Assembly (NCBI GenBank): GCA_003221195.1
Contig: QHQO01000027.1
Location: 1-38,748 of the forward strand
Direction: 5' to 3'
Length of the DNA: 38,748 nt
Source: Verrucomicrobiota bacterium
GTDB lineage: Bacteria > Verrucomicrobiota > Verrucomicrobiia > Chthoniobacterales > UBA10450
The notes under the pieces were generated by a model. It made no database searches and was not told the origin of the DNA. It saw nothing but the letters and a program-made list of their open reading frames with translations. The translations under genes and the position numbers were made by a program. Shown here one piece after another: positions 6,606-13,712 of this stretch; the stretch's first letter is position 1, and each line of letters starts with the position of its first letter.

Positions 6606-8357
6606 ATGGAAACTTTTCAATCACTTCTCGCAAAGAAGCTTTCCAACGCCTTAGCCGCCGCCGGCCTGCCAGACGCAGGCGAATTAACGCCAGCAACCGA
6701 TCCGCGCTTCGGCGATTACCAGACGAATGGGGCTCTGGTGCTCGGAAAACAACGGGGCGAAAATCCGCGTGAGATTGCGGAGAAAATCGCCGGCAATCTT
6801 GATGTTGGCGACGTTTGCGAACCGCCGGTCATCGCAGGTCCCGGTTTCATCAACTTTACGTTGCGTCCTGGCGCCGTTGCTGAAAGAACCGCCGACATCC
6901 TGGGCGATGAAAGACTCGGCGTCGCGGAGACGGAATCGCCTCGGCGCATTGTGATTGATTTCGGATCGCCCAATGTGGCCAAGCCGATGCACGTCGGCCA
7001 CATCCGCAGCACCGTTTTGGGAGATGCACTGGCGCGTATCGCGACGTTTCTCGGCCACGAAGTGATCCGCGACAATCACATCGGCGACTGGGGGACTCAA
7101 TTTGGCATGGTGATTTACGGGTGGAAAAACTTGCTGGATCAGCGCGCGCTTCAACAGAATCCGCTGGCAGAGATCGTCCGCATTTACAAAGAAACCAACG
7201 CGTTGGCGACCAGCGATCCCCAGGTCCGGGAAGCCTGTCGCCAGGAGCTGGTAAAACTGCAAGCAGGCGACAAGGAAAACATCGACATCTGGAACGAATG
7301 CGTCGCCTTCTCCATGCAGGACTTCGAGCACGTGTACGAATTACTCGATATTCATTACGACATCCAGTGCGGCGAAAGTTTTTACAACGACCGGCTCCCA
7401 GGCGTGGTCGAACGCTTGCTCAAGTCCGGAATTGCCGAGATCAGCGAGGGTGCCGTTGTCGTTTTCTTTCGCGATATCCCGGAGCTAGCGGATAAGCCAT
7501 GCATCATTCGCAAACGTGATGGCGGATTTAATTACGCCACCACCGATATCGCGACAGTCGATTATCGCTTCGACGATTTGAAAGCGGACAGTGTCTGGTA
7601 CGTGGTCGGCGCCCCGCAGACCCTGCATTTCAAAGAAATTTTCGAGATTGCCCGGCGACAGGGTTATCAAGCCGATCTTCGTCACATCACATTCGGCAGC
7701 ATCCTGGGTGAAGACCGCAAACTGATGAAAACGCGCTCAGGCGAAAACGTGCCGTTGCGCGAACTGCTCGAGGAAGCATGCCGGCGCGCGCGCAAGATTA
7801 TCGAGGAAAAGAATCCCGACCTGAGCGAGGGAGAGAAGATCGACGTCGCACAGAAAATCGGAATCGGTGCAGTCAAATACGCTGATCTGTCACAGTACCG
7901 GATGACCGATTACGTTTTTTTATGGGACAAAATGCTGTCCCTCCAAGGAAATACAGCGCCGTATTTACAAAACGCATATGTGCGAATTCGCTCAATTTTC
8001 CGCAAAGCCGGCGAATTCCCTGTAACCGCGCCAGCGTCGGGCGTTAGAGGGGAAACGGGCGGCAGGCGCGCGGCTACAACGCTCACCCTAACGAATCCCG
8101 CCGAAATCAATCTCGCCAAACGCCTGTGTCAGTTTGCGGAGATCGTTCCCCAAGTACTGAACGACTTCCGTCCGAACATTCTGGCAAATTACCTCTTCGA
8201 AGTGGCGAACGCCTTCCACACATTCTACGAAGCTTGTCCGGTCTTGAAATCCGAAGAACCGGAGCGCAGCTCACGCTTGGCTTTGTGCGATCTAACCGGG
8301 CGCGTTCTGCATCGCGGTCTCGATTTGTTAGGCATCAAAGTGCCTGAGAAGATGTAA
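6606..8357 (+). CDS. argS: Arginyl-tRNA synthetase
   Basis: A 583-residue class I synthetase that charges tRNA-Arg. It has the N-terminal ArgS domain (about 1-100), then FGSPNVAKPMHVGHIRST with the HIGH-type motif HVGH at 129-132. GDWGTQFG follows, and a KMSKS-like loop KLMKT sits near 372-376. The C-terminal anticodon-binding domain ends in DLLGIKVPEKM, as expected. ATG 6606 fits the family N-terminus. One oddity is a glycine/arginine-rich stretch (SGVRGETGGRRAATT) after residue 472, encoded by a palindrome at 8022-8077. It lies at the junction between the catalytic and anticodon-binding domains, where extra loops could be tolerated. Confidence 0.97.
   Translation: METFQSLLAKKLSNALAAAGLPDAGELTPATDPRFGDYQTNGALVLGKQRGENPREIAEKIAGNLDVGDVCEPPVIAGPGFINFTLRPGAVAERTADILGDERLGVAETESPRRIVIDFGSPNVAKPMHVGHIRSTVLGDALARIATFLGHEVIRDNHIGDWGTQFGMVIYGWKNLLDQRALQQNPLAEIVRIYKETNALATSDPQVREACRQELVKLQAGDKENIDIWNECVAFSMQDFEHVYELLDIHYDIQCGESFYNDRLPGVVERLLKSGIAEISEGAVVVFFRDIPELADKPCIIRKRDGGFNYATTDIATVDYRFDDLKADSVWYVVGAPQTLHFKEIFEIARRQGYQADLRHITFGSILGEDRKLMKTRSGENVPLRELLEEACRRARKIIEEKNPDLSEGEKIDVAQKIGIGAVKYADLSQYRMTDYVFLWDKMLSLQGNTAPYLQNAYVRIRSIFRKAGEFPVTAPASGVRGETGGRRAATTLTLTNPAEINLAKRLCQFAEIVPQVLNDFRPNILANYLFEVANAFHTFYEACPVLKSEEPERSSRLALCDLTGRVLHRGLDLLGIKVPEKM
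8022..8077. repeat. REP-like palindrome inside the argS coding sequence
   Basis: The ends gtaaccgcgcc and ggcgcgcggctac are near-inverted repeats (one mismatch and a two-base bulge). An inner cgtt/aacg pairing closes a loop. The form resembles the REP units elsewhere in the window (gtag...ctac ends). It is translated in frame with argS. I am unsure whether it is a true mobile palindrome or ordinary GC-rich coding sequence. Confidence 0.45.
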
Positions 8358-8359
8358 AA

Positions 8360-8453
8360 GAAACGCCGAACGCTCAACATCGAACGCCGAACATCGGAAT
8401 CAGACTCTGGATTTCGGTGTTGGACGTTGAGCGTTGGACGTTGGACGTTTGCT
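8360..8453. repeat. Imperfect inverted repeat, gttggacgttg family
   Basis: The left arm has cgaacgctcaacatcgaacg and the right arm ttggacgttgagcgttggac. Each is built from reiterated 7-10 base units (gttggacg or its complement), so the region can fold into a long hairpin. It separates argS from treY and contains a spurious upstream TTG start for treY. A related run (aaacgctcaatgctcaatg) lies at 18984-19018. Confidence 0.65.
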
Positions 8454-8460
8454 TTCTCCT

Positions 8461-11313
8461 GTGAAGACAGAGCATCCGCGTATCCCCACCTGCACTTACC
8501 GATTGCAATTCAATCGTTGGTTCACTTTTTCGCAGGCACGCGAGATCGTCCCGTATCTTGACGCGCTGGGAATCAGTGACGTGTATGCATCGCCGTATTT
8601 CCAGGCGAGCCCAGACAGCCTGCACGGCTACGACATCACCGACCACAACAAGCTCAACGGAGCGATCGGGTCGCGCGAGGATTATGAGGCATGGGTTGGG
8701 GAGCTTCATGCCCATGCGATGGGCCAGATCCTCGACTTTGTCCCGAACCACGTGGGCATCGCTGAACCGCTCAATGAGTGGTGGATGGACGTGCTCGAAA
8801 ATGGACCAAGCTCCAGATACGCGCCTTATTTCGATATCGACTGGCAGCCACTGAAGTCCGATCTTCGCGATAAAGTTCTGCTGCCGATCTTGAGCGATCA
8901 ATATGGGCGCGTTCTCGAGCGCGGTGAGCTGCAAGTGCGCTTTGAAGAGGGAACGTTTTATTTGCTCTACGGCGAGCGCAGATTGCCGATCGCTCCGGGG
9001 ACGTATCGATACGTTCTGGAAATTGGGTTGCACAATCTTTCTGAACACAAGGAGGAAGACTTCTATGCGGAACTGCAAAGCATTCTTACTGCGCTCGAAT
9101 ATTTGCCAAAACGCACCGAAACCGATCCAAAACGCATCGCAGAGCGCATTCGTGAAAAGGAGATCATCAAGCGGCGTTTGGAACGCCGTTGCGCGGAAGC
9201 GCCACAAGTCCAACAGGCAATTGAAAAGGCGCTCGTTCAGATCAATGGGGAGCCCGGCGACCCGCGCAGCTTTGATGCGCTGGATCAACTGCTCAACGCG
9301 CAGTCTTATCGGCTGGCGTTTTGGCGAGTCGCTGCAGAGGAAATTAATTACCGTCGTTTTTTTGATGTGAACGACCTGGCCGCAATTCGGGTTGAGCTAC
9401 CAAGGGTCTTTGACGCTATTCACCGACTCGTTCTGGAGTTGGTGAACGAGGGCGCAGTGACAGGACTTCGCATCGATCATCCTGACGGTCTTTATCTGCC
9501 GCGAGAGTATTTTGAAAAGCTTCAGCAGCGTTGCGCGAAAGCACTCGGGGTCGGACTCCCCAAGGACGGACGCGCCATTTATATGCTGGCGGAAAAAATC
9601 CTCACTGGCTCCGAATCACTGCGCAAAGATTGGCGCGTGCACGGCACCACGGGGTACGATTTCGCGAATCAAGTAGCGCAATTGTTCGTTGATTCCTCGG
9701 CCGAGCCGGCCATCACAAAAACCTTCCACCGGATCATTGGCCATTCAGTCCCGTTTGGCCACCTGCTGTATGCAAAAAAACTGCAGGTCATGAAATTGTC
9801 GCTGGCCAATGACGTCGATGTGCTGGGCAACTTGCTCGACCGCCTTTCCGAACAAAACCGATGGTATCGCGATTTCACGCTCGAGGCGCTTTCGCGCGCG
9901 GTGCGCGAGACCATTGCTTGTTTTCCAGTTTACCGAACGTATCTGGCGCCCGGCCAGCCCGTGACTGAGGAAGACAGGCAGATTGTCGAACGCGCCATTG
10001 CCGCGGCGAAGCGGCGCAATCCGGCGATGGAAGAATCGGTCTTGAATTTTCTTCGTGACGTATTGCTCTTTCGTTTTCCGCCAAACCTCGACGCCAAAGC
10101 GCGCGCCGAGCACACGAATTTCGTGCTGAAGTTTCAACAGGCTACTGGGCCGATCATGGCAAAGGGGCTTGAGGACACCGTCTTCTATATTTACAACCGG
10201 CTGGCAGCGTTGAACGAAGTGGGCGGCGAGCCGCAACAGTTTGGGTTAAACGTTGCGGCATTTCACGAGCGGAATATTGATCGACAGCACAATTGGCCCG
10301 CGTCGTTGCTGGCCACTTCGACACACGACACAAAACGCAGTGAAGATGTGCGCGCTCGAATAGTGGCGATTTCTGAAATCCCGGAGCTTTGGCGACGCTC
10401 GCTGCAACGGTGGCGTGCTGCGACTCGTCGCTGGAAGCGAACGATCAACGACGTCGAAGCCCCGGACGCGAATGAAGAATACCTGCTCTATCAAACTCTG
10501 TTGGGGACATGGCCAATGCAGCCCAACGGCGAACCAGAAACGACGGCGACACCGGATTACACCGAACGAATTCAAGCGTACATGGCCAAGGCGCTGCATG
10601 AAGCGAAACTCAACACGAGTTGGATCCAGCCCAACGAAGAATGGGACACAGCAATGCGCGATTTCGTCATGAAAATTCTGGATTCTTCCCCGCGAAATAA
10701 ATTCATTCCAGCATTTATTCCGGTCGCGAAAGAGATTGCGCGGCTCGGCGCCGTCAATTCGCTCGCGCAACTACTACTCAAGCTGACTTCACCTGGAGTG
10801 CCCGACATCTATCAAGGCAACGAGATTTGGGATTACAGCCTGGTCGATCCCGACAATCGGCGCCCGGTCGATTACAACCGACATCGCGAAACGCTGGAAT
10901 CCCTCGCAACCGCCAATGCTCACGACCTTGTGCGCGACTGGGCTGATGGCCGGATTAAGATGTTTCTAACGCAGCGCGTCTCACAATTTCGGCGCAAGCA
11001 TACCGAACTTTTTCAATATGGAGAATATTTGCCGCTGACGCCGAGCGGCACATTCGCCGAATGCTGCGTCAGCTTCGCCCGAGAGCGGGAAGACCAATGG
11101 ATTATTGTAATCGCACCGCGACTTTCTTCTCATGTTGGTTTTCCGCCGATCGGTGAGAGCTGGAAAGACACAATAGTCGAACTTCCTGAAACGCTCCCGT
11201 TGGCACACGCGCACGACCTTTTTACATGTCGCCCTATTCCTGTGCAGGGTCGACGAGTGAAACTCGCCGATGCAATGTCGACTTTGCCGTTCGCCGTGAT
11301 CACGAACTTGTAG
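8461..11313 (+). CDS. treY: Malto-oligosyltrehalose synthase
   Basis: About 950 residues from GTG 8461. This GH13 enzyme converts the reducing end of a maltodextrin to a trehalosyl unit, the first step of the TreY-TreZ trehalose route. The start region TCTYRLQFN...F is the family signature. The catalytic residues appear as RIDHPDG (nucleophile Asp near 339), AEKIL (acid/base Glu near 378) and STHDTKRSED (Asp near 623). GVPDIYQGNE follows near the end. An upstream TTG at 8434 lies in a repeat, so I prefer GTG 8461, though no clear ribosome site is visible. No treZ or treX is next to it in the window. The stop codon TAG (11311-11313) is part of a REP sequence (ttgtagacgt). Confidence 0.95.
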   Translation: MKTEHPRIPTCTYRLQFNRWFTFSQAREIVPYLDALGISDVYASPYFQASPDSLHGYDITDHNKLNGAIGSREDYEAWVGELHAHAMGQILDFVPNHVGIAEPLNEWWMDVLENGPSSRYAPYFDIDWQPLKSDLRDKVLLPILSDQYGRVLERGELQVRFEEGTFYLLYGERRLPIAPGTYRYVLEIGLHNLSEHKEEDFYAELQSILTALEYLPKRTETDPKRIAERIREKEIIKRRLERRCAEAPQVQQAIEKALVQINGEPGDPRSFDALDQLLNAQSYRLAFWRVAAEEINYRRFFDVNDLAAIRVELPRVFDAIHRLVLELVNEGAVTGLRIDHPDGLYLPREYFEKLQQRCAKALGVGLPKDGRAIYMLAEKILTGSESLRKDWRVHGTTGYDFANQVAQLFVDSSAEPAITKTFHRIIGHSVPFGHLLYAKKLQVMKLSLANDVDVLGNLLDRLSEQNRWYRDFTLEALSRAVRETIACFPVYRTYLAPGQPVTEEDRQIVERAIAAAKRRNPAMEESVLNFLRDVLLFRFPPNLDAKARAEHTNFVLKFQQATGPIMAKGLEDTVFYIYNRLAALNEVGGEPQQFGLNVAAFHERNIDRQHNWPASLLATSTHDTKRSEDVRARIVAISEIPELWRRSLQRWRAATRRWKRTINDVEAPDANEEYLLYQTLLGTWPMQPNGEPETTATPDYTERIQAYMAKALHEAKLNTSWIQPNEEWDTAMRDFVMKILDSSPRNKFIPAFIPVAKEIARLGAVNSLAQLLLKLTSPGVPDIYQGNEIWDYSLVDPDNRRPVDYNRHRETLESLATANAHDLVRDWADGRIKMFLTQRVSQFRRKHTELFQYGEYLPLTPSGTFAECCVSFAREREDQWIIVIAPRLSSHVGFPPIGESWKDTIVELPETLPLAHAHDLFTCRPIPVQGRRVKLADAMSTLPFAVITNL

Positions 11314-11339
11314 ACGTCGACCTCTGGGCGACGCGGCGC
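11309..11339. repeat. REP unit at the 3' end of treY
   Basis: It begins tgtagacgtcgacctctggg and supplies the treY stop codon TAG. Its first 30 bases match the left arm of the BIME at 6508-6586 almost exactly. It also matches, inverted, the end of the BIME at 11898-11977. It marks the left boundary of the RAYT element. Confidence 0.75.
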
Positions 11340-11352
11340 TGGCGTGAATCGT

Positions 11353-11388
11353 GTAGGCGTACCGCATCTCGGAGGAACGGATATCTAC
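11353..11388. repeat. Second REP-like hairpin beside the RAYT gene
   Basis: The sequence pairs gtag...cgt.accg with cgg...acg...ctac around a ctc/gga centre, a short imperfect hairpin. It lies 4 bases beyond the RAYT stop codon. The gtag/ctac ends are shared with the other REP units, but the interior differs. Confidence 0.5.
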
Positions 11389-11391
11389 AGA

Positions 11392-11859
11392 TTAGCCATG
11401 ATAAATAACTGCGATCTCGCCCGCGTACGGCCAGGCATCTGCGCTTTCCACGAGCCGCGCTCGAACTGGATTCTCACGGACGTAATTCCATTTTTGCGAA
11501 TAGCTTTCTGCACTTCGCAGAATGTGATCGAAAAAGCCGCGCCGCCAGATTGGGTCACGCGGATTGTTGCGTTGGACGGCTTTGCCGACAACGCGTTTCA
11601 GCGCGCCGATCCAACTTCCAAGAGTCAGACGGGCAGGAATCGCCACGAAAAAATGCAAGTGGTTGGGCAGAATTACGTATCGACCAACTGCAACTCCCAG
11701 ATCCTTCTGCCCTCTTTGACCAAACTCGACGAAGGCGGCGTGGACTGGATGGTTAGCAAGCAGAGGCCGTCTCCGGTACGTACAGCACGTGATGAAGTAT
11801 AGCGGGTCATGGGCGTAAACTCTTTCCAGGCTGCGCGGCGGACGGGGAAACTTTGTCAT
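11392..11859 (-). CDS. REP-associated tyrosine transposase (RAYT, Y1/IS200-like)
   Basis: A 155-residue HUH-type nuclease. It has YFITCCTYRRRPLL (21-34), the metal-binding PNHLHFFV with HLH at 67-69, WRRGFFDHILRS and then SYSQKWNYVRENPVRA (119-134), which holds the probable catalytic tyrosine (Tyr120). Known for RAYTs: single-copy domesticated relatives of IS200/IS605 transposases that cut and join REP palindromes. ATG 11857-11859 gives the usual MTKFPRPP-type start; the open frame extends further upstream without support. REP sequences flank the gene on both sides in inverted orientation, and related palindromes lie elsewhere in the window. It is convergent with treY. Confidence 0.9.
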   Translation of the reverse strand: MTKFPRPPRSLERVYAHDPLYFITCCTYRRRPLLANHPVHAAFVEFGQRGQKDLGVAVGRYVILPNHLHFFVAIPARLTLGSWIGALKRVVGKAVQRNNPRDPIWRRGFFDHILRSAESYSQKWNYVRENPVRARLVESADAWPYAGEIAVIYHG

Positions 11860-11897
11860 TCCAGAAGCGTAATATTCGGATCTGATGCTGGACAAAT

Positions 11898-11977
11898 CTG
11901 TAGAAGTCGACTCTCTCAGGCAATGCTCGGTGAATGGCACACCCGCACCGCGTTTCGCTAGAGCGAAACGTCTACAG
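11898..11977. repeat. REP/BIME upstream of the RAYT gene
   Basis: Inverted ends ctgtaga-agtcgactctc (from 11898) and gcgaaacgtctacag (to 11977) bound the unit. The right REP contains a perfect palindrome cgtttcgct-ag-agcgaaacg at 11951-11970. The right end supplies the stop codon of the reverse-strand metalloprotease (11972-11974). It is a relative of the units at 6508 and 11309. Confidence 0.75.
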
Positions 11978-12793
11978 CTGTGTCCTTTGCCCGAGGCTAT
12001 TTCCATGATCGACAAGCCACCGCGTAAAGTTGCCGAGATTCGCAAGCAAATCGACGCCAAATCCTGCGAACGTAATCTGCGGGGATGCAAGAATGAGCAT
12101 CACGCTTAACAGCAGCAGGTTCATTAAATAGATTACGACCAGCGAGAAAAACGTGCCCTGATCGCTCAGGTCGGTCTGATTTTTCGGAATCATCCAACAG
12201 GTGAACGTGAAGTGGAACGCCCACGTCACACCGATCACAGCGTAAAGCCATCGCCCGTACGGCTGCATATTCACGAAAAGGCTGAGCGCGCCGTAGATGG
12301 CGATTGCCAAAATGCTGTAGAGCGGAAAAAAATACGGCGCCAGCGCAATCCAAAAGTTGGCTTTGTTGGTAACTACATGTCCGCCGTCACGGCCAACGCG
12401 AAACCGGCTGACGCGTCCACCCATCAACCAAACCCAGAGCGCGTGGGTCAATTCGTGTCCGAATACATAAATAAGGATCGGCCGCGGAAGACCGAAAAAC
12501 GCGATCAGCCAGAGAATTGCGCCCAGTGAAAAAAACCAAAATTCTTCGCCAGCCCAGAGACGTTGCGCCACCGCCGCGCGCGCGAACGCGGTAAAAAATG
12601 TCTGACTCAGAATTGCGCAAACCGGCAATAGAAAAATCGCAAAGACAAATTTCACCCAGCGCGTCGGCACGCTGAACGGATCCGACACCGGAATAAGTGT
12701 TCGCGCCCGAGCGACATTGCGGACAATCTTCCGGCCGCGCTTGGAACTGCGCTTCCCGCGATTGTTTGCCGATCTTCTCTTTTTTGCAGCCAA
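11972..12793 (-). CDS. Membrane zinc metalloprotease-like protein (M50-like, HExxH)
   Basis: A 273-residue membrane protein. The first 30 residues are strongly basic (KKRRSANNRGKRSSKRGRK). A hydrophobic helix, then FGHELTHALW places an HExxH zinc motif (H113, E114, H117) within a membrane segment, as in site-2-protease-like families. Three or four further helices follow, and NQTDLSDQG could supply a third ligand. Intramembrane proteases of this type cleave regulatory or signal-peptide remnants; no PDZ domain is present. The likely start is TTG at 12793, since no ATG occurs before the zinc motif; it is uncertain, and GTG at the VSDPF position is an alternative. The stop codon comes from a REP sequence. 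It could instead be a non-proteolytic homologue. Confidence 0.65.
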   Translation of the reverse strand: MAAKKRRSANNRGKRSSKRGRKIVRNVARARTLIPVSDPFSVPTRWVKFVFAIFLLPVCAILSQTFFTAFARAAVAQRLWAGEEFWFFSLGAILWLIAFFGLPRPILIYVFGHELTHALWVWLMGGRVSRFRVGRDGGHVVTNKANFWIALAPYFFPLYSILAIAIYGALSLFVNMQPYGRWLYAVIGVTWAFHFTFTCWMIPKNQTDLSDQGTFFSLVVIYLMNLLLLSVMLILASPQITFAGFGVDLLANLGNFTRWLVDHGNSLGQRTQL

Positions 12794-12858
12794 GTTGCCG
12801 CAGATTACGCAGAGTTAGCCAGCTAAAATCAAGACGGAACCGCGGATCAGAGATCGGG

Positions 12859-12920
12859 TAGATGGAGTGGACTACCGGAGCGTGGGTAAAATCATCCCAT
12901 TACTCCATCACTCCACTAGT
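12859..12920. repeat. Imperfect inverted repeat, tggagtgatgg type
   Basis: The arms gtagatggagtggac and, inverted, actccatcactccactag pair partly around a central stretch. It lies between the metalloprotease start and the EF-P stop. It may act as a terminator or be a dispersed repeat; no T-run is present. Confidence 0.4.
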
Positions 12921-12936
12921 CGGTCAGCCTATTGCC

Positions 12937-13494
12937 TCACGCGCGGCCCATGTAGCCGCCGGTGCGCGTGTCGATTTTGATCATCTCGCCTTCCTTGATG
13001 AATAGTGGGACGTTGATGGTCTTGCCAGTCTCGAGTGTCGCTGGCTTGGTCACATTGCTCGCTGTGTCGCCGCGCAGTCCCTCTGCGGATTCGGTCACTT
13101 TGAGGCTGACTGATGCAGGCAACTCAACCTCCACTGGTTTGCCCTCTGCGTAGAGTACCTGCACGGAAAGATTTTCCACCAGATAATCTTTGGCGTCGCC
13201 GATCAGATTCTCTTGCAACGTGATCGTGTCGTACGTCTCGGGATCCATGAAATGATAGCCGTTGCGGTCCTTGTAACTGAATTCGAGCTGTTTTCGCTCA
13301 ATCTCGACAAGCTCCACCTTGTCGGTCGAGCCAAAGCGAACATCGGCGCTCTTGCCAGTATTGATATAGCGGATAATCGCCTGGACGAAGGCGCGCAAAT
13401 TTCCGGGCGTGCGATGATGGACTTCGAGCACAATAGCGGCGTTGCCATTGTATTTTATGGCCATTCCTCTGCGAAGATCGTTGGCTGCGGGCAT
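12937..13494 (-). CDS. efp: Elongation factor P
   Basis: A 185-residue, three-domain EF-P, which binds between the P and E sites and rescues ribosomes stalled at polyproline. Domain I starts DLRRGMAIKYNG. The tip loop reads HHRTPGNLRAFVQ (26-38). Domains II and III contain ELVEIERKQLEFSYKDRNGYHFMDPETY and end with TRTGGYMGRA, in good agreement with the family. The notable point is the tip residue: the E. coli loop KPGKG, carrying the beta-lysylated Lys34, aligns with TPGNL here. Asn32 therefore occupies the modified position, and no Lys or Arg is at that exact site. ATG 13492-13494 gives the normal N-terminus. No modification enzyme gene is nearby. Confidence 0.96.
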   Translation of the reverse strand: MPAANDLRRGMAIKYNGNAAIVLEVHHRTPGNLRAFVQAIIRYINTGKSADVRFGSTDKVELVEIERKQLEFSYKDRNGYHFMDPETYDTITLQENLIGDAKDYLVENLSVQVLYAEGKPVEVELPASVSLKVTESAEGLRGDTASNVTKPATLETGKTINVPLFIKEGEMIKIDTRTGGYMGRA

Positions 13495-13589
13495 GATTTC
13501 GTTCGTTAAATCGTTGAAGCGTTAAGCTGTTGAATCGTTCAACGCGGGGACGCGGAGTTTACACGCGCTTGGCGCGCATGCAACTCTCC

Positions 13590-13704
13590 GTCATCCTGAG
13601 CGGAGCGAAGGACCTCGCACCGGCTGTTTGATCACGCCAAGTAGTTTGTGTGCTCCGGAACTTTTGGGGAGGGGCCCCTCGCCGTCTGCGCGACTCGGGA
13701 TGAC
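13590..13704. repeat. Dispersed inverted repeat with gtcatcctgag ends
   Basis: The element starts gtcatcctgagcggagcgaa (13590) and ends ctcgggatgac (13694-13704), so the termini are inverted with one mismatch. The interior holds a GC-rich run, gggaggggcccctc. It fills the space between efp and kpsF, both on the reverse strand. Its size and form suggest a MITE-like element. Confidence 0.65.
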
Positions 13705-13712
13705 AAGTCAAT

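Noticed and set aside
8434-8460. TTG 8434 as treY start
   Set aside because: It lies inside a dispersed repeat and adds residues not seen in the family; GTG 8461 is closer to the conserved start.
8374-9288. Long reverse open frame opposite treY
   Set aside because: It is antisense to a clear GH13 gene, has no family features, and its N-terminus is translated repeat.
11860-12090. Upstream extension of the RAYT gene to 232 codons
   Set aside because: The extra residues run through BIME sequence and into the metalloprotease gene; family members start at the MTKFPRPP position.
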